Of a stretch of 35,437 nucleotides of DNA, positions 1-6,675 are shown piece by piece. Position 1 is the first letter of the stretch. Each line of letters starts with the position of its first letter. Source of the DNA: Chloroflexota bacterium (GTDB taxonomy: Bacteria > Chloroflexota > Limnocylindria > Limnocylindrales > CSP1-4); the NCBI GenBank assembly GCA_021812735.1, contig JAKAMV010000010.1, positions 1-35,437 on the forward strand, in the 5' to 3' direction. Both the position numbers and the translations under genes were made by a program. Below the pieces are notes generated by a model. It saw only the letters and a list, made by a program, of their open reading frames with translations. It searched no databases and was not told the DNA's origin.

Positions 1-474
1 GCCGAACAGGCCCTGGTACTTGCCCCGCTCGGCCGGCGTGAACAGGTCGCCGATCACCGCGAGGGCGATGGGGAACAGGGCCCCCGCGCCGAGCCCCTGG
101 AGGCCGCGGAACAGGATCAGCTGCCACATGGTCTGGCTCAGGCCGGACAGCGCGGACCCGACCACGAACAGCACGATGCCGATCATGAGGAGCGGCCGGC
201 GCCCGTAGAGGTCGGACACCTTGCCGTAGATCGGCACGGTCACCGTGCTGGTGAGCAGGTAGGCGGTGACGACCCAGGTGTAGTAGTCGGCGCCGTTGAG
301 GTCGCCGACGATCCGGGGCAGCACCGGCCCGACGATGGTCTGGTCGAGCGCGCCCAGGAACATCGCCAGCAGGATGGCGCCCAGGATCTCGAACTTGGTG
401 CGCGTGGGCAGGCCCAGCGCGGGGTCGTGGGCGAGGTCCGGGGTCTCCGGCTCCTCGAAGGGCATCGATTCCAA
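1..474 (-). CDS. MFS drug exporter, DHA2 (EmrB/QacA) type, N-terminal part only
   Basis: The first 155-158 residues of a major facilitator superfamily exporter; the rest lies beyond the left edge. After a short acidic cytoplasmic N-terminus comes TM1 with the DHA2 signature 'LDQTIVGPVLPRI', then the loop 2-3 motif 'YGKVSDLYGRRP' (family motif A, G-x-x-x-D-x-x-G-R-R) and a 'RGLQGLGAGALFP' helix. The family exports lipophilic drugs or metabolites by proton antiport. Start is uncertain: a TTG at 474 has an AAGGAAG ribosome site about 5 nt upstream, while the ATG at 465 has no well-placed one. It lies 60 nt behind a marR gene on the same strand, so regulation by that MarR is the natural inference. 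The substrate cannot be read from the sequence. Confidence 0.9.
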   Translation of the reverse strand, partial: MESMPFEEPETPDLAHDPALGLPTRTKFEILGAILLAMFLGALDQTIVGPVLPRIVGDLNGADYYTWVVTAYLLTSTVTVPIYGKVSDLYGRRPLLMIGIVLFVVGSALSGLSQTMWQLILFRGLQGLGAGALFPIALAVIGDLFTPAERGKYQGLFG

Positions 475-534
475 GATGACTTCCTTTCGCGCGCAGGTGG
501 GGCCCCTGCTGGCGTGGTTGGGACGCTGGCCCCG

Positions 535-1071
535 CTACGGGCCCGGGGTTGTCGGTCGTGCGTGCGCGTGCGGGTGGACGCCCGGCGGGCACCCCTCGTC
601 GCCGTGCATGTCCTGGGCGAGGACGGCGCTGATGTCGGCCACGGCCATGGAGAGGCGTTCGAGCTGCGCGTCGCTGAGGCGGGCGAGCGCCCGGATCATG
701 ACCTCGTTCTTGACCAGCTCCACCTCGTCCACCAGGTCCAGGCCGGCCTGCGTCGGCCGCACGAGGACGATCCTGCGGTCGCCGGGCACCCGGACGCGCT
801 CGACGAGGCCGCGCTCCTCCATGCGGTCGACGATCCCCGTCGCATTGGACATCGATGCGTCGAGGATGTCCGCGAGGCGGCCCATGGGCATCGCCTCGTT
901 GTGGCGGAGCAGCGTGAGGACGTGGAAGTGGGTCATGCTGATGCCGAGCTTCACCAGCCGCTGCGAGCCCGCGCACCGAAGCGATCCGACGGCGAGGGCG
1001 AGGTCGGCGAGGACCGACTCCGCAGCGCGCCGGCGGTCCGCGGGGGGCTGGGATTCGACAGTTGTTTGCAT
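535..1071 (-). CDS. MarR-family transcriptional regulator
   Basis: A 178-residue winged-helix regulator. The core runs from about residue 40 to 125: 'LGISMTHFHVLTLLRH' (helix before the HTH), 'MGRLADILDASMSNATGIVDRMEERGLV' (HTH and recognition helix) and the wing 'RVRVPGDRRIVLVRPTQAG'. The C-terminus is a dimerisation helix followed by a His/Pro-rich tail. MarR proteins bind palindromic operators as dimers and release DNA on binding small phenolic or drug-like ligands. It is upstream of, and probably co-transcribed with, the MFS exporter, and divergent from an F420-type oxidoreductase 70 nt away, so it could control both. There is no room for a ribosome site: the ATG lies 9 nt after a strong -10 box, so the message is leaderless or nearly so. 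Confidence 0.93.
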   Translation of the reverse strand: MQTTVESQPPADRRRAAESVLADLALAVGSLRCAGSQRLVKLGISMTHFHVLTLLRHNEAMPMGRLADILDASMSNATGIVDRMEERGLVERVRVPGDRRIVLVRPTQAGLDLVDEVELVKNEVMIRALARLSDAQLERLSMAVADISAVLAQDMHGDEGCPPGVHPHAHARPTTPGP

Positions 1072-1080
1072 CGAATGAAG

Positions 1081-1109
1081 TATTTACCCGACACGAATAG
1101 TTCTGTCAA
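1081..1109 (-). promoter_or_regulatory. Consensus promoter of the marR-MFS operon
   Basis: On the minus strand TTGACA (1109-1104), a 17-nt spacer and TAAATA (1086-1081). Transcription would begin about 1071-1076, at or within a few bases of the marR ATG at 1071. CGAAT occurs twice in direct orientation 22 bp apart (1072-1076 and 1094-1098), two helical turns, flanking the -10; this is a possible regulator site, but no clean palindrome is visible. Confidence 0.75.
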
Positions 1110-1141
1110 GGTCAAGGGCAGGGAGCCCGGGAGGACCACGC

Positions 1142-2104
1142 ATGCGCTTCGCGCTGATGATCGAGCCGCAGCAGGGCCTGACCTACGAGGAGCAGCTGGC
1201 CGTCGCGCGGCGTGCGGAATCGGTCGGCTTCGAGGCGCTGTTCCGGTCGGACCACTACGACAGCTTCCCCGGCGCGTCGGGCAACCCCACCACGGACGCA
1301 TGGGCGGTCCTGGCGGGGCTCGCCCGCGAGACCTCGACGATCCGGCTGGGGGCCCTGGTCTCGCCGGTCACGTTCCGGGCGCCGGGCAACCTGGCCAAGG
1401 TCGTGGCCACCGTCGACGAGATGTCGAACGGGCGGATCGAGCTCGGGGTCGGCGCCGGCTGGCACGGCCACGAGCACGAGGCGCACGGGTTCCCGTTCCC
1501 GCCCATGGCCGAGCGCGCCGAGCGGCTCGAGGAGACCCTCGAGATCCTCCACGGGCTGTGGGAGGGACCCGACGGCTGGTCGTTCCAGGGCCGGCACTAC
1601 AGCGTGTCCGACGCAGTGTTCCGGCCCAAGCCGGGCTCGCTGCCGGCCCGTGCCGGCGGGCGTCCGAACCTGATCACCGGCGGCGGCGGCACGCCCCGCG
1701 GCTACCGGATCGCCGCCAGGTACGCGGACGAGTTCAACCTCTCGTCCTCGAGCCCGGCCGAGACTGCCGAGCGGTTCAGGCAGCTGGACCTCGCCTGCTT
1801 GGCCGCGGGCCGCGACCCGCGGACCCTCACGCGCTCGGTGATGGCGGGCGTGCTGGTCGGGCGCGACGCCGCGGAGCTGGCGCGCCGGACGGCCGACCTG
1901 GCCCAGGCCTTCGGCGGCGCCGACGCGGAGTTCGACGCCTGGATCGAGCAGCGCGCTCCGCGCTGGGTCTACGGCGCGCCCGAGCAGGCCCGAGCGCAGG
2001 CGGCGAGGTTCGAGGCGGCGGGCGCCGAACGGCTGATGCTGCAGGACTTCCTGCCCCGCGACCTCGCGATGATCGACTTGATGGCCGAGGCGCTGTTCGC
2101 GTAG
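1142..2104 (+). CDS. LLM class F420-dependent oxidoreductase (TIGR03560-like)
   Basis: A 320-residue single-domain TIM-barrel protein of the luciferase-like monooxygenase superfamily. Supporting segments are the N-terminal strand 'MRFALMIEPQQGLTYEEQLAVARRAESVGFEALF', 'RLGALVSPVTFRAPGNLAKVVATVDEMS', 'GRIELGVGAGWHGHEHEAHGFPFPP' (cofactor-proximal loops), 'PNLITGGGGTPRG' and 'RYADEFNLSS'. Members reduce or oxidise small organic substrates with the deazaflavin F420 (some use FMN); the substrate is unknown. The start is supported by GGGAGG 7 nt before the ATG. It is transcribed away from the marR-MFS operon through a shared 70-nt region, a layout often seen where one regulator controls detoxification and efflux. 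A second paralogue lies at 31385-32272. Confidence 0.92.
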   Translation: MRFALMIEPQQGLTYEEQLAVARRAESVGFEALFRSDHYDSFPGASGNPTTDAWAVLAGLARETSTIRLGALVSPVTFRAPGNLAKVVATVDEMSNGRIELGVGAGWHGHEHEAHGFPFPPMAERAERLEETLEILHGLWEGPDGWSFQGRHYSVSDAVFRPKPGSLPARAGGRPNLITGGGGTPRGYRIAARYADEFNLSSSSPAETAERFRQLDLACLAAGRDPRTLTRSVMAGVLVGRDAAELARRTADLAQAFGGADAEFDAWIEQRAPRWVYGAPEQARAQAARFEAAGAERLMLQDFLPRDLAMIDLMAEALFA

Positions 2105-2124
2105 ACCCGCCCGGCCGACCGCCC

Positions 2125-2150
2125 GATCGGGCAGCGAGGGGTGCCCGATC
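2125..2150 (+). terminator. Stem-loop after the oxidoreductase gene
   Basis: A perfect 9-bp inverted repeat GATCGGGCA / TGCCCGATC with an 8-nt loop, beginning about 20 nt after the stop codon. No U-tract follows, so it could be a GC-type terminator or an mRNA-stabilising hairpin. Confidence 0.5.
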
Positions 2151-2190
2151 GGTCGCACCCGTTGCGGCTGCGGGCGGGGTCACGGGGCCC

Positions 2191-2196
2191 TAGGCT
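2191..2196 (+). promoter_or_regulatory. -10 box of a leaderless transcript (TAGGCT, 6 nt before ATG)
   Basis: TAGGCT, then exactly 6 nt, then the ATG at 2203. There is no Shine-Dalgarno sequence. The spacing matches the leaderless arrangement at several other genes in this window. No good -35 is visible. Confidence 0.55.
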
Positions 2197-2202
2197 GCCA
2201 CC

Positions 2203-3435
2203 ATGCGAGCCCGCCCGGCGATCGGACAGGAATACCGCGAGCCGGTGCGCGGCCCGCACGGCAGGTCTGCGCCGGCGCCCAGCCGCGAGGGTCCGCTCGT
2301 GCAGCGCTCCGTGCTGGAGCTGCAGCGCAGCGTCGGCAACGGGGCGGTCGCCGAGCTCATGGGCGGTGCCGGGGGCGGCGGGGGGCTACTCGCCGAGGGG
2401 GCGTCGGGCGAGGCCGTCGCGTCGCTCCAGCGCGCGCTCGTGGCGCACGGGGCCCGGCTCGCTGTGGACGGGCGGTTCGGGCCCGCCACCCGAGCGTCGG
2501 TGCTGGCCTTCCAGACCGCGGCGGGTCTGGCCGCCGACGGCATCGTGGGTCCGCGGACCGGTCGCGCACTGGGCCTGGCGGGAGCCGGCGCCCACGTGGT
2601 CACCGGCGGCTCGCCGGAGGGGGCCGCCGTCGGCCAGCTCGTGTCGGGGGCCGTCGGGGCAAGGGCCGCGGAGGTGCAGACCGGGGCCGCCGCGGGCTCA
2701 CGCGCCCAGGGCGGTGCCATCCACGTCGACCAGAGCAGCGCCAGCGTCGCCTACGACTCGTCCACCGGCGGGGTGAGCGGCCAGATCACGACGCCGCGCG
2801 GGTCCGTGAGCGGTTCGCGCGACGCCTCCACTGGCGTGGTGTCCGTCGCCGGGACCGAGAACGGGACCAGCGCGGCCGGCACGTACGACCCGCGGACCGG
2901 CGCCGTGTCGGGTCAGGTCGCCACTGGCGGCGCGAGCGGGTCGGGCTGGTACGACCCGTCCACCGGCTCGGGTGGCGGATCGGCGACCACGCGGTACGGC
3001 TCCGCGTCCGGAAGCTACGACGCCAGCCGGGGCTCGGGCTCGGGCGCGGTCTCGGCCGGCAACGTGAGCGCCTCGGGCGGGTACGACGCGAGTACGGGGA
3101 CCGGCGAGGGGTCGGTGTCCACGGCGCGGGGCAGCGCCGACATCCAGTTCACCAACTCGGGCTCGGGCTCGGTGACCGGCGACGTGGCCGGGCTGGGAGC
3201 GGGCACCGCCTCCTACGACGCCTCCACCGGGCAGACGACCGGTGCCGTCACCACCACCGGCGGCTCCTCGGCCGACTGGAACGTCGACACCCAGAGCGAC
3301 ACCGGGACCGGCAGCGTCCACACGTCGTACGGCGACGGCTCGATCACCGTTGACGACTCGCAGGTGCATGCGACGGTCGACGTGCCCGGCGTGGGCGACG
3401 TCTCCGTGGACCTGGACCGGCCGGACTGGCTGTAG
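2203..3435 (+). CDS. Peptidoglycan-binding protein with eCIS-cargo-like motif and nine 22-residue repeats
   Basis: 410 residues without signal peptide or membrane segment. Three parts are visible. (1) Residues 34-53 carry 'VLELQRSVGNGAVAEL', matching the LQRxxGNxAVxxL helix found in the N-termini of proteins linked to extracellular contractile injection systems (eCIS), often with DUF4157. (2) Residues 62-125 are a PG_binding_1 domain ('LQRALVAHGARLAVDGRFGP', 'GLAADGIVGPRTGRAL'). (3) From residue 184 a Gly/Ser/Thr repeat with an exact 22-residue period: aromatic or Arg at 184, 206, 228, 250, 272, 294, 316 and 338, followed by D-x-S-T-G-x-x-x-G-x-V, decaying near 360. Such a period suggests a beta-solenoid or beta-shell. 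The lack of a Sec signal fits export by a non-Sec route, but no eCIS structural gene is in the window. Function unknown; a cell-wall or secreted effector or adhesin is inference. Confidence 0.8.
   Translation: MRARPAIGQEYREPVRGPHGRSAPAPSREGPLVQRSVLELQRSVGNGAVAELMGGAGGGGGLLAEGASGEAVASLQRALVAHGARLAVDGRFGPATRASVLAFQTAAGLAADGIVGPRTGRALGLAGAGAHVVTGGSPEGAAVGQLVSGAVGARAAEVQTGAAAGSRAQGGAIHVDQSSASVAYDSSTGGVSGQITTPRGSVSGSRDASTGVVSVAGTENGTSAAGTYDPRTGAVSGQVATGGASGSGWYDPSTGSGGGSATTRYGSASGSYDASRGSGSGAVSAGNVSASGGYDASTGTGEGSVSTARGSADIQFTNSGSGSVTGDVAGLGAGTASYDASTGQTTGAVTTTGGSSADWNVDTQSDTGTGSVHTSYGDGSITVDDSQVHATVDVPGVGDVSVDLDRPDWL
2752..3345 (+). repeat. 66-bp (22-codon) tandem coding repeat, about 9 units
   Basis: Degenerate tandem repeat inside the preceding gene. 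Each unit starts with a codon for Tyr (or Phe/Arg) followed by D-x-S-T-G. Register is kept without indels for eight or nine units while the bases have diverged, so the repeat is old and selected at protein level. Confidence 0.8.
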
Positions 3436-3486
3436 CCGGAGGGCCGCCCAGCGTCGCCGCAGGAACCGGATTCGACGCCAGGCGGC

Positions 3487-4698
3487 TCAGGCAGGCGCGT
3501 CCGCCACCTCGGCCGCGCGCAGGTAGCGCGGGTCGTCGCGGCGGATCGGGTCGGGGTTGGTCCCACGGGCGGCCGCGATCGCGAGCGTCAGCAGCTGCAG
3601 CGGCGCCGCGGCCCCCAGCAGCGCGGCGGCCTCGTTGGGTATCCCGGGCTGGTCGGGCACGACGATCCGCCCGCCGGGCGTGAGGCGCTCCGGGATCAGC
3701 CGCGCCGCCTCCTCGCCCAGGATCGCGGCGGGCTTGATGCCCACCACCGCGGCCGCGGCGAGCGCCTGCCGCGCGCGGGCGGCCCGCCGCTCGACCGCGC
3801 CGCGCTCGAGGAGCAGCAGGACGAGGAAGGTGTCGGGACCGGTGGCTGGCAGGTGGCCGTGGAGGAAGGTCTCGAGGCTGCGGTAGGTGGCCGGGAGCCA
3901 GGCGGCCTCCTCCACCTTGAGAGAGAGCTCGCGGGCGGTGACGCGGTCGGCACCGGACGCGATGACGATGAGCTGGCGGGCCCGCGCTGCGGCGTTGCCC
4001 ATCGACCCGTGGCGGCCGCGCGCGGCGGCCAGACCGCCGGCGAGTCGCTGCCGGAGATGCGACGGGTCCGGCGTGTGCCCCGAGATCAGCCCAGACGTGA
4101 CGCACGCCGCCGCCAGCGGCGAGACGTAGCCCACGGTGTGGCACCAGCTCCGGTCCATCTCGACTGTGGCGAGCACCACATCGCAGCCCTGGGCGGCGGG
4201 GGAGTGCGCGCTGGCGGTGATCAGGGCCGTGCGGGCGCCGCGTTCGCGGGCGGCGGCCAGGGCGGCGATCGTCGCCGCGGTGCCGCCCTCGTGGCTGACG
4301 CCGACGACGAGGCCGCGGGGCGGGTCGCACGAGAGCTCGAAGGCCTGCGCCGACTGCGGGCCGGGGGCGGGAAGCCCTGTGCCCACACACGCCTCGCGCA
4401 GGATCGCGGCCACGCCGCGCGCGGCGTGCTCCGACGTCCCGCACCCGGTGGCCACCACCGGCTCGCCGCGCTCGAGCGCCTCACGGACTGCCTGCGCGAG
4501 CGCGGCAGCCGAGCCGTCGTCGAGGAGGCGCCTCCCGATGCGCTCCACCAGCGCGGGCTCGGCCGCGATCATCTCCGCCATCGCCCACGGCGGAGCGTCG
4601 CGGAGCGCCGGCATGGGCAGGTAGTCCCAGGGATCCGGGGCGGCCGGGAGGGTCGCCTCCGGGTCGAATCCGCCGAGGGGTGACCGCTGTTCGCTCAT
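3487..4698 (-). CDS. SIS-domain protein (GlmS isomerase/AgaS-like)
   Basis: 403 residues with two SIS (sugar isomerase) domains and no glutamine amidotransferase domain. Domain 1 has 'VVATGCGTSEHAARGVAAIL' (phosphosugar loop) and 'GLVVGVSHEGGTAATIAALAAAR'; domain 2 has 'RQLIVIASGADRVTARELSLKVEEAAWLPA' and 'ETFLHGHLPA'. The C-terminus 'NPDPIRRDDPRYLRAAEVA' is typical of stand-alone SIS proteins. The family isomerises or deaminates phosphosugars, or senses them. The ATG at 4698 is chosen over one 26 codons upstream because TACCAT sits exactly 6 nt before it (leaderless pattern) and homology starts only after it. It faces the eCIS-motif gene convergently. The substrate cannot be decided here. 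Confidence 0.85.
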   Translation of the reverse strand: MSEQRSPLGGFDPEATLPAAPDPWDYLPMPALRDAPPWAMAEMIAAEPALVERIGRRLLDDGSAAALAQAVREALERGEPVVATGCGTSEHAARGVAAILREACVGTGLPAPGPQSAQAFELSCDPPRGLVVGVSHEGGTAATIAALAAARERGARTALITASAHSPAAQGCDVVLATVEMDRSWCHTVGYVSPLAAACVTSGLISGHTPDPSHLRQRLAGGLAAARGRHGSMGNAAARARQLIVIASGADRVTARELSLKVEEAAWLPATYRSLETFLHGHLPATGPDTFLVLLLLERGAVERRAARARQALAAAAVVGIKPAAILGEEAARLIPERLTPGGRIVVPDQPGIPNEAAALLGAAAPLQLLTLAIAAARGTNPDPIRRDDPRYLRAAEVADAPA

Positions 4699-4704
4699 CG
4701 GCGG

Positions 4705-4710
4705 ATGGTA
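4705..4710 (-). promoter_or_regulatory. -10 box of leaderless SIS gene (TACCAT, 6 nt before ATG)
   Basis: Minus-strand TACCAT at 4710-4705, six bases before the ATG at 4698, no ribosome site. Confidence 0.5.
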
Positions 4711-4785
4711 GCCGCGCAGCCCAGCCGCGGTCGAGTGGCGTCCTCCGGCACGCGACGCGGGGGGAGCGCTCGCCACGGAGGCGGC

Positions 4786-4859
4786 CCGAAGCTCGGCCGG
4801 GCGCCGAAGCTCGGCCGGGCGCGGTGGCGTCGGCCGGGCGCGGTGGCGTCGGCCGGGCG
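4786..4859. repeat. Intergenic tandem repeat, 2 x 18 bp + 2 x 19 bp
   Basis: Two perfect copies of an 18-bp unit (4786-4803, 4804-4821) followed by two perfect copies of a related 19-bp unit (4822-4840, 4841-4859). All four share the core TCGGCCGGGCG. It fills most of the gap between the SIS gene start and the sodX stop, and may be a polymorphic minisatellite or protein-binding array. Confidence 0.85.
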
Positions 4860-4872
4860 CGCTCGCGAGCCG

Positions 4873-5403
4873 TCAGTCCTCGGGCGCGGGCGCCGGGCCC
4901 GGGCCTCGCCTGAACGGGGCGTCCGGCGCCGTGGGCAGACGGCCGATCCGCCGCACCGGCCAGTACCGGAACCACGCCCGCCCCACCAGGGCCGCCACCG
5001 GCACGGGGCCGTACGACCGCGAGTCCACGGGCCTGCCGCTGCCGGCCTCGGCCAGGGCGTCCGCGTCCGCGTCGGACAGGAGCCAGGCCTCGTCGTCGGC
5101 CAGCCGGAGCCACGCGCCGGCGAACGGGATCCAGTCGCCCGGCCGCCCGGCCACCCGCTTGATGGCGAGGATGTCGGAGCCGGGCTCCCGGAAGACGACC
5201 ACGGTCCCGCGACGGGACCAGCGGCCGACGGTGGGGTCGGTCAGCAGCCAGTCGCCGGCGTCGATCGAGGGCGACATCGACGCCTCGGCGACGGCCACGC
5301 GCCACGGACCCGCGAGCCGGCCGCGCAGCCCGCGCAGGCCGAGCGGTCCGCCGGAGCCCGGGCGCCAGGCGCCTCGGACGCGCCGGGGCCCCGTCTCGCT
5401 CAT
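4873..5403 (-). CDS. sodX: Nickel-type SOD maturation protease (S26 signal-peptidase family)
   Basis: 176 residues resembling signal peptidase I. The Ser box is 'VAEASMSPSIDAGDWLL' (Ser42 in S-M-x-P the likely nucleophile) and the Lys box 'ILAIKRVAGRPGD' (Lys82 the likely general base). A later segment 'GPVPVAALVGRAWFRYWPVRRIG' matches the family C-terminal box. There is no hydrophobic anchor at the N-terminus, so the enzyme is probably cytoplasmic, unlike ordinary signal peptidases. It starts 36 nt after sodN on the same strand; in known nickel-SOD operons this peptidase removes the SodN leader to free the His1-Cys2 nickel hook. Gene order and the soluble form make this assignment stronger than a generic signal peptidase. 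The last 15 residues are a Pro/Ala-rich tail. Confidence 0.87.
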   Translation of the reverse strand: MSETGPRRVRGAWRPGSGGPLGLRGLRGRLAGPWRVAVAEASMSPSIDAGDWLLTDPTVGRWSRRGTVVVFREPGSDILAIKRVAGRPGDWIPFAGAWLRLADDEAWLLSDADADALAEAGSGRPVDSRSYGPVPVAALVGRAWFRYWPVRRIGRLPTAPDAPFRRGPGPAPAPED

Positions 5404-5438
5404 CGTGACGGGACCTCGGCCGTTCCTCCGTGGGGCGA

Positions 5439-5864
5439 TCAGCCGGGCCGGCCGGCGACGCGGGTCTTGCCGAGGCCGCCGGTGGCCTTCCAGGCGGCGT
5501 CGACCTGGTCGATCAGCTCGAGGAGCTTCTTGGCGTCATCGAGGTTGGTCGAGGCCTTCACCTTGGACGTCTGCTTGTTGGCGTCCCAGAACAGCTGGTG
5601 GAGGTTCGGGACGGCATCGAGGTGCTCGGGCTTGAAGTAGTCGTGCCACAGGACGTCGAGGTGGTGCTTGACCAGGTCGGCCTGGCGCTCCTTGATGATC
5701 AGCGCACGGGCCTTGAAGGTCGCGTCCTCGCTGGCGCTGTACTTCTCGATGATCCGGTAGCAGGACTCGGCCTCGATGCGGGCCTGCTCCGGGTCGTAGA
5801 CGCCGCACGGCAGGTCACAGTGGGCGCGGACGGTGGTCCGGGGAGCGAGAACGCGGTGGAGCAT
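5439..5864 (-). CDS. sodN: Nickel-containing superoxide dismutase
   Basis: 141 residues. The nickel hook HCDLPCGVYDP starts at residue 15: after removal of a 14-residue leader ('MLHRVLAPRTTVRA') His1, Cys2 and Cys6 of the mature chain are the Ni ligands and Tyr9 is the second-sphere residue. The rest is the four-helix bundle ('EAESCYRIIEKY', 'LIIKERQADLVKHHLDVLWHDYFKPEHL', 'LFWDANKQTSKVKAS'). The enzyme dismutates superoxide in the cytoplasm as a homohexamer. The start is fixed by GGAGGT 6 nt before the ATG. The mature chain (127 residues) is about ten longer than the Streptomyces enzyme, because of a Gly-rich tail. It forms an operon with the maturation protease just downstream. No Streptomyces-type Nur box is visible. 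Confidence 0.97.
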   Translation of the reverse strand: MLHRVLAPRTTVRAHCDLPCGVYDPEQARIEAESCYRIIEKYSASEDATFKARALIIKERQADLVKHHLDVLWHDYFKPEHLDAVPNLHQLFWDANKQTSKVKASTNLDDAKKLLELIDQVDAAWKATGGLGKTRVAGRPG

Positions 5865-5936
5865 GGGGCGACCTCCGGGACTGGGCGCTCGCGCCGTTCA
5901 ACGCCGGGCGCCGATTTTCACGACGTGTGCGTCAAA

Positions 5937-5966
5937 AGTGTCGGTGCGCTGCGGCGAGGCTGTCAA
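5937..5966 (-). promoter_or_regulatory. Probable sodN promoter (TTGACA-N18-GACACT)
   Basis: Minus-strand TTGACA (5966-5961), 18-nt spacer, GACACT (5942-5937), giving a leader of about 65 nt with a normal ribosome site. GACACT also appears in the -10 position before the GH13 and ACT-domain genes in this window, which supports its use as a -10 here. A second TTGACG lies just downstream (5936-5931). Confidence 0.5.
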
Positions 5967-6075
5967 ACGGCGACCCGAGCGCGCCAGGCGGGCGTGGCGG
6001 GGCGGGCCGGGAGCACGGTCCCCGTCGAGCGCGATGGGGTGGCGCCGCCGCACGGATGGGACGCGCGGCCACGGG

Positions 6076-6081
6076 TACGAT
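6076..6081 (+). promoter_or_regulatory. -10 box of leaderless CYTH gene (TACGAT, 6 nt before ATG)
   Basis: TACGAT followed by six C residues and the ATG at 6088. There is no ribosome site. Confidence 0.55.
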
Positions 6082-6087
6082 CCCCCC

Positions 6088-6633
6088 ATGAGCCCGTCAG
6101 GCCTCGAGATCGAGCGCAAGTTCCGGCTCCGGGCCGCGCCCGGCGCCGCGACCCTTGCCGCGCACGGGGCGGCGGCCAGGCGCATCGAGCAGGTGTACCT
6201 GGCGCCTGAACCCTCGCCGTCGGCCGGGACGGGCGGCCCCGAGGCCGTGCGCGTCCGGCGGATCGAGTTCCCGGACGGCAGCGTCGCCTACCGCCGCACG
6301 GTGAAGCGGAGGGTCGGCGCGTTCAGCTTCGACGAGGTCGAGGACCCCGTCACCGAGGCGGACTGGACGGCCGCGCTCGCCTGCGCCGACCCGGACCGAC
6401 GACCGATCCGGAAGACGCGCTACGTGGTGGGGCACGGCGTGCAGACGCTCGAGATCGACGTTTTCGACGGGCCCGCAGCGCTCGTGGTGGTGGAGGTGGA
6501 GCTGGCGTCCGAGGACGAGACTGTGGCGCTGCCGGCATGGCTCGGCGAGTGGCGCGAGGTGACCCGCGACCCGCGCTACCTCAACATCTCGCTCGCGCGC
6601 CGGGATGCCGAGGTGCCGCCGTTCGACGGGTGA
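6088..6633 (+). CDS. CYTH-domain (triphosphate tunnel metalloenzyme-like) protein
   Basis: 181 residues. The N-terminal 'LEIERKFRL' carries the ExExK signature (Glu7, Glu9, Lys11) of the CYTH/TTM superfamily, and the basic strands 'EAVRVRRIEF', 'VAYRRTVKRRVG' and 'RRPIRKTRYVV' line the anionic tunnel. 'QTLEIDVFDGPAALVVVEVELAS' provides the metal-binding acidic strand, and 'VTRDPRYLNISLAR' is the usual C-terminal element. Members hydrolyse inorganic tripolyphosphate, thiamine triphosphate or nucleoside triphosphates; the substrate is undetermined. The start is chosen because homology begins at Leu6 and a -10 box sits 6 nt upstream; the open frame extends further upstream without homology. It stands alone, with no functional link visible to sodN or the kinase gene. 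Confidence 0.9.
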   Translation: MSPSGLEIERKFRLRAAPGAATLAAHGAAARRIEQVYLAPEPSPSAGTGGPEAVRVRRIEFPDGSVAYRRTVKRRVGAFSFDEVEDPVTEADWTAALACADPDRRPIRKTRYVVGHGVQTLEIDVFDGPAALVVVEVELASEDETVALPAWLGEWREVTRDPRYLNISLARRDAEVPPFDG

Positions 6634-6675
6634 TCGTCGACCGCTGGCCCTGACGTTCGCCGCGCCGCGGGTCGC

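Noticed and set aside
2203..3435. Complete contractile injection system
   Set aside because: Only a cargo-like motif is present. No sheath, tube, baseplate or AAA+ ATPase gene of such a system occurs in the window.
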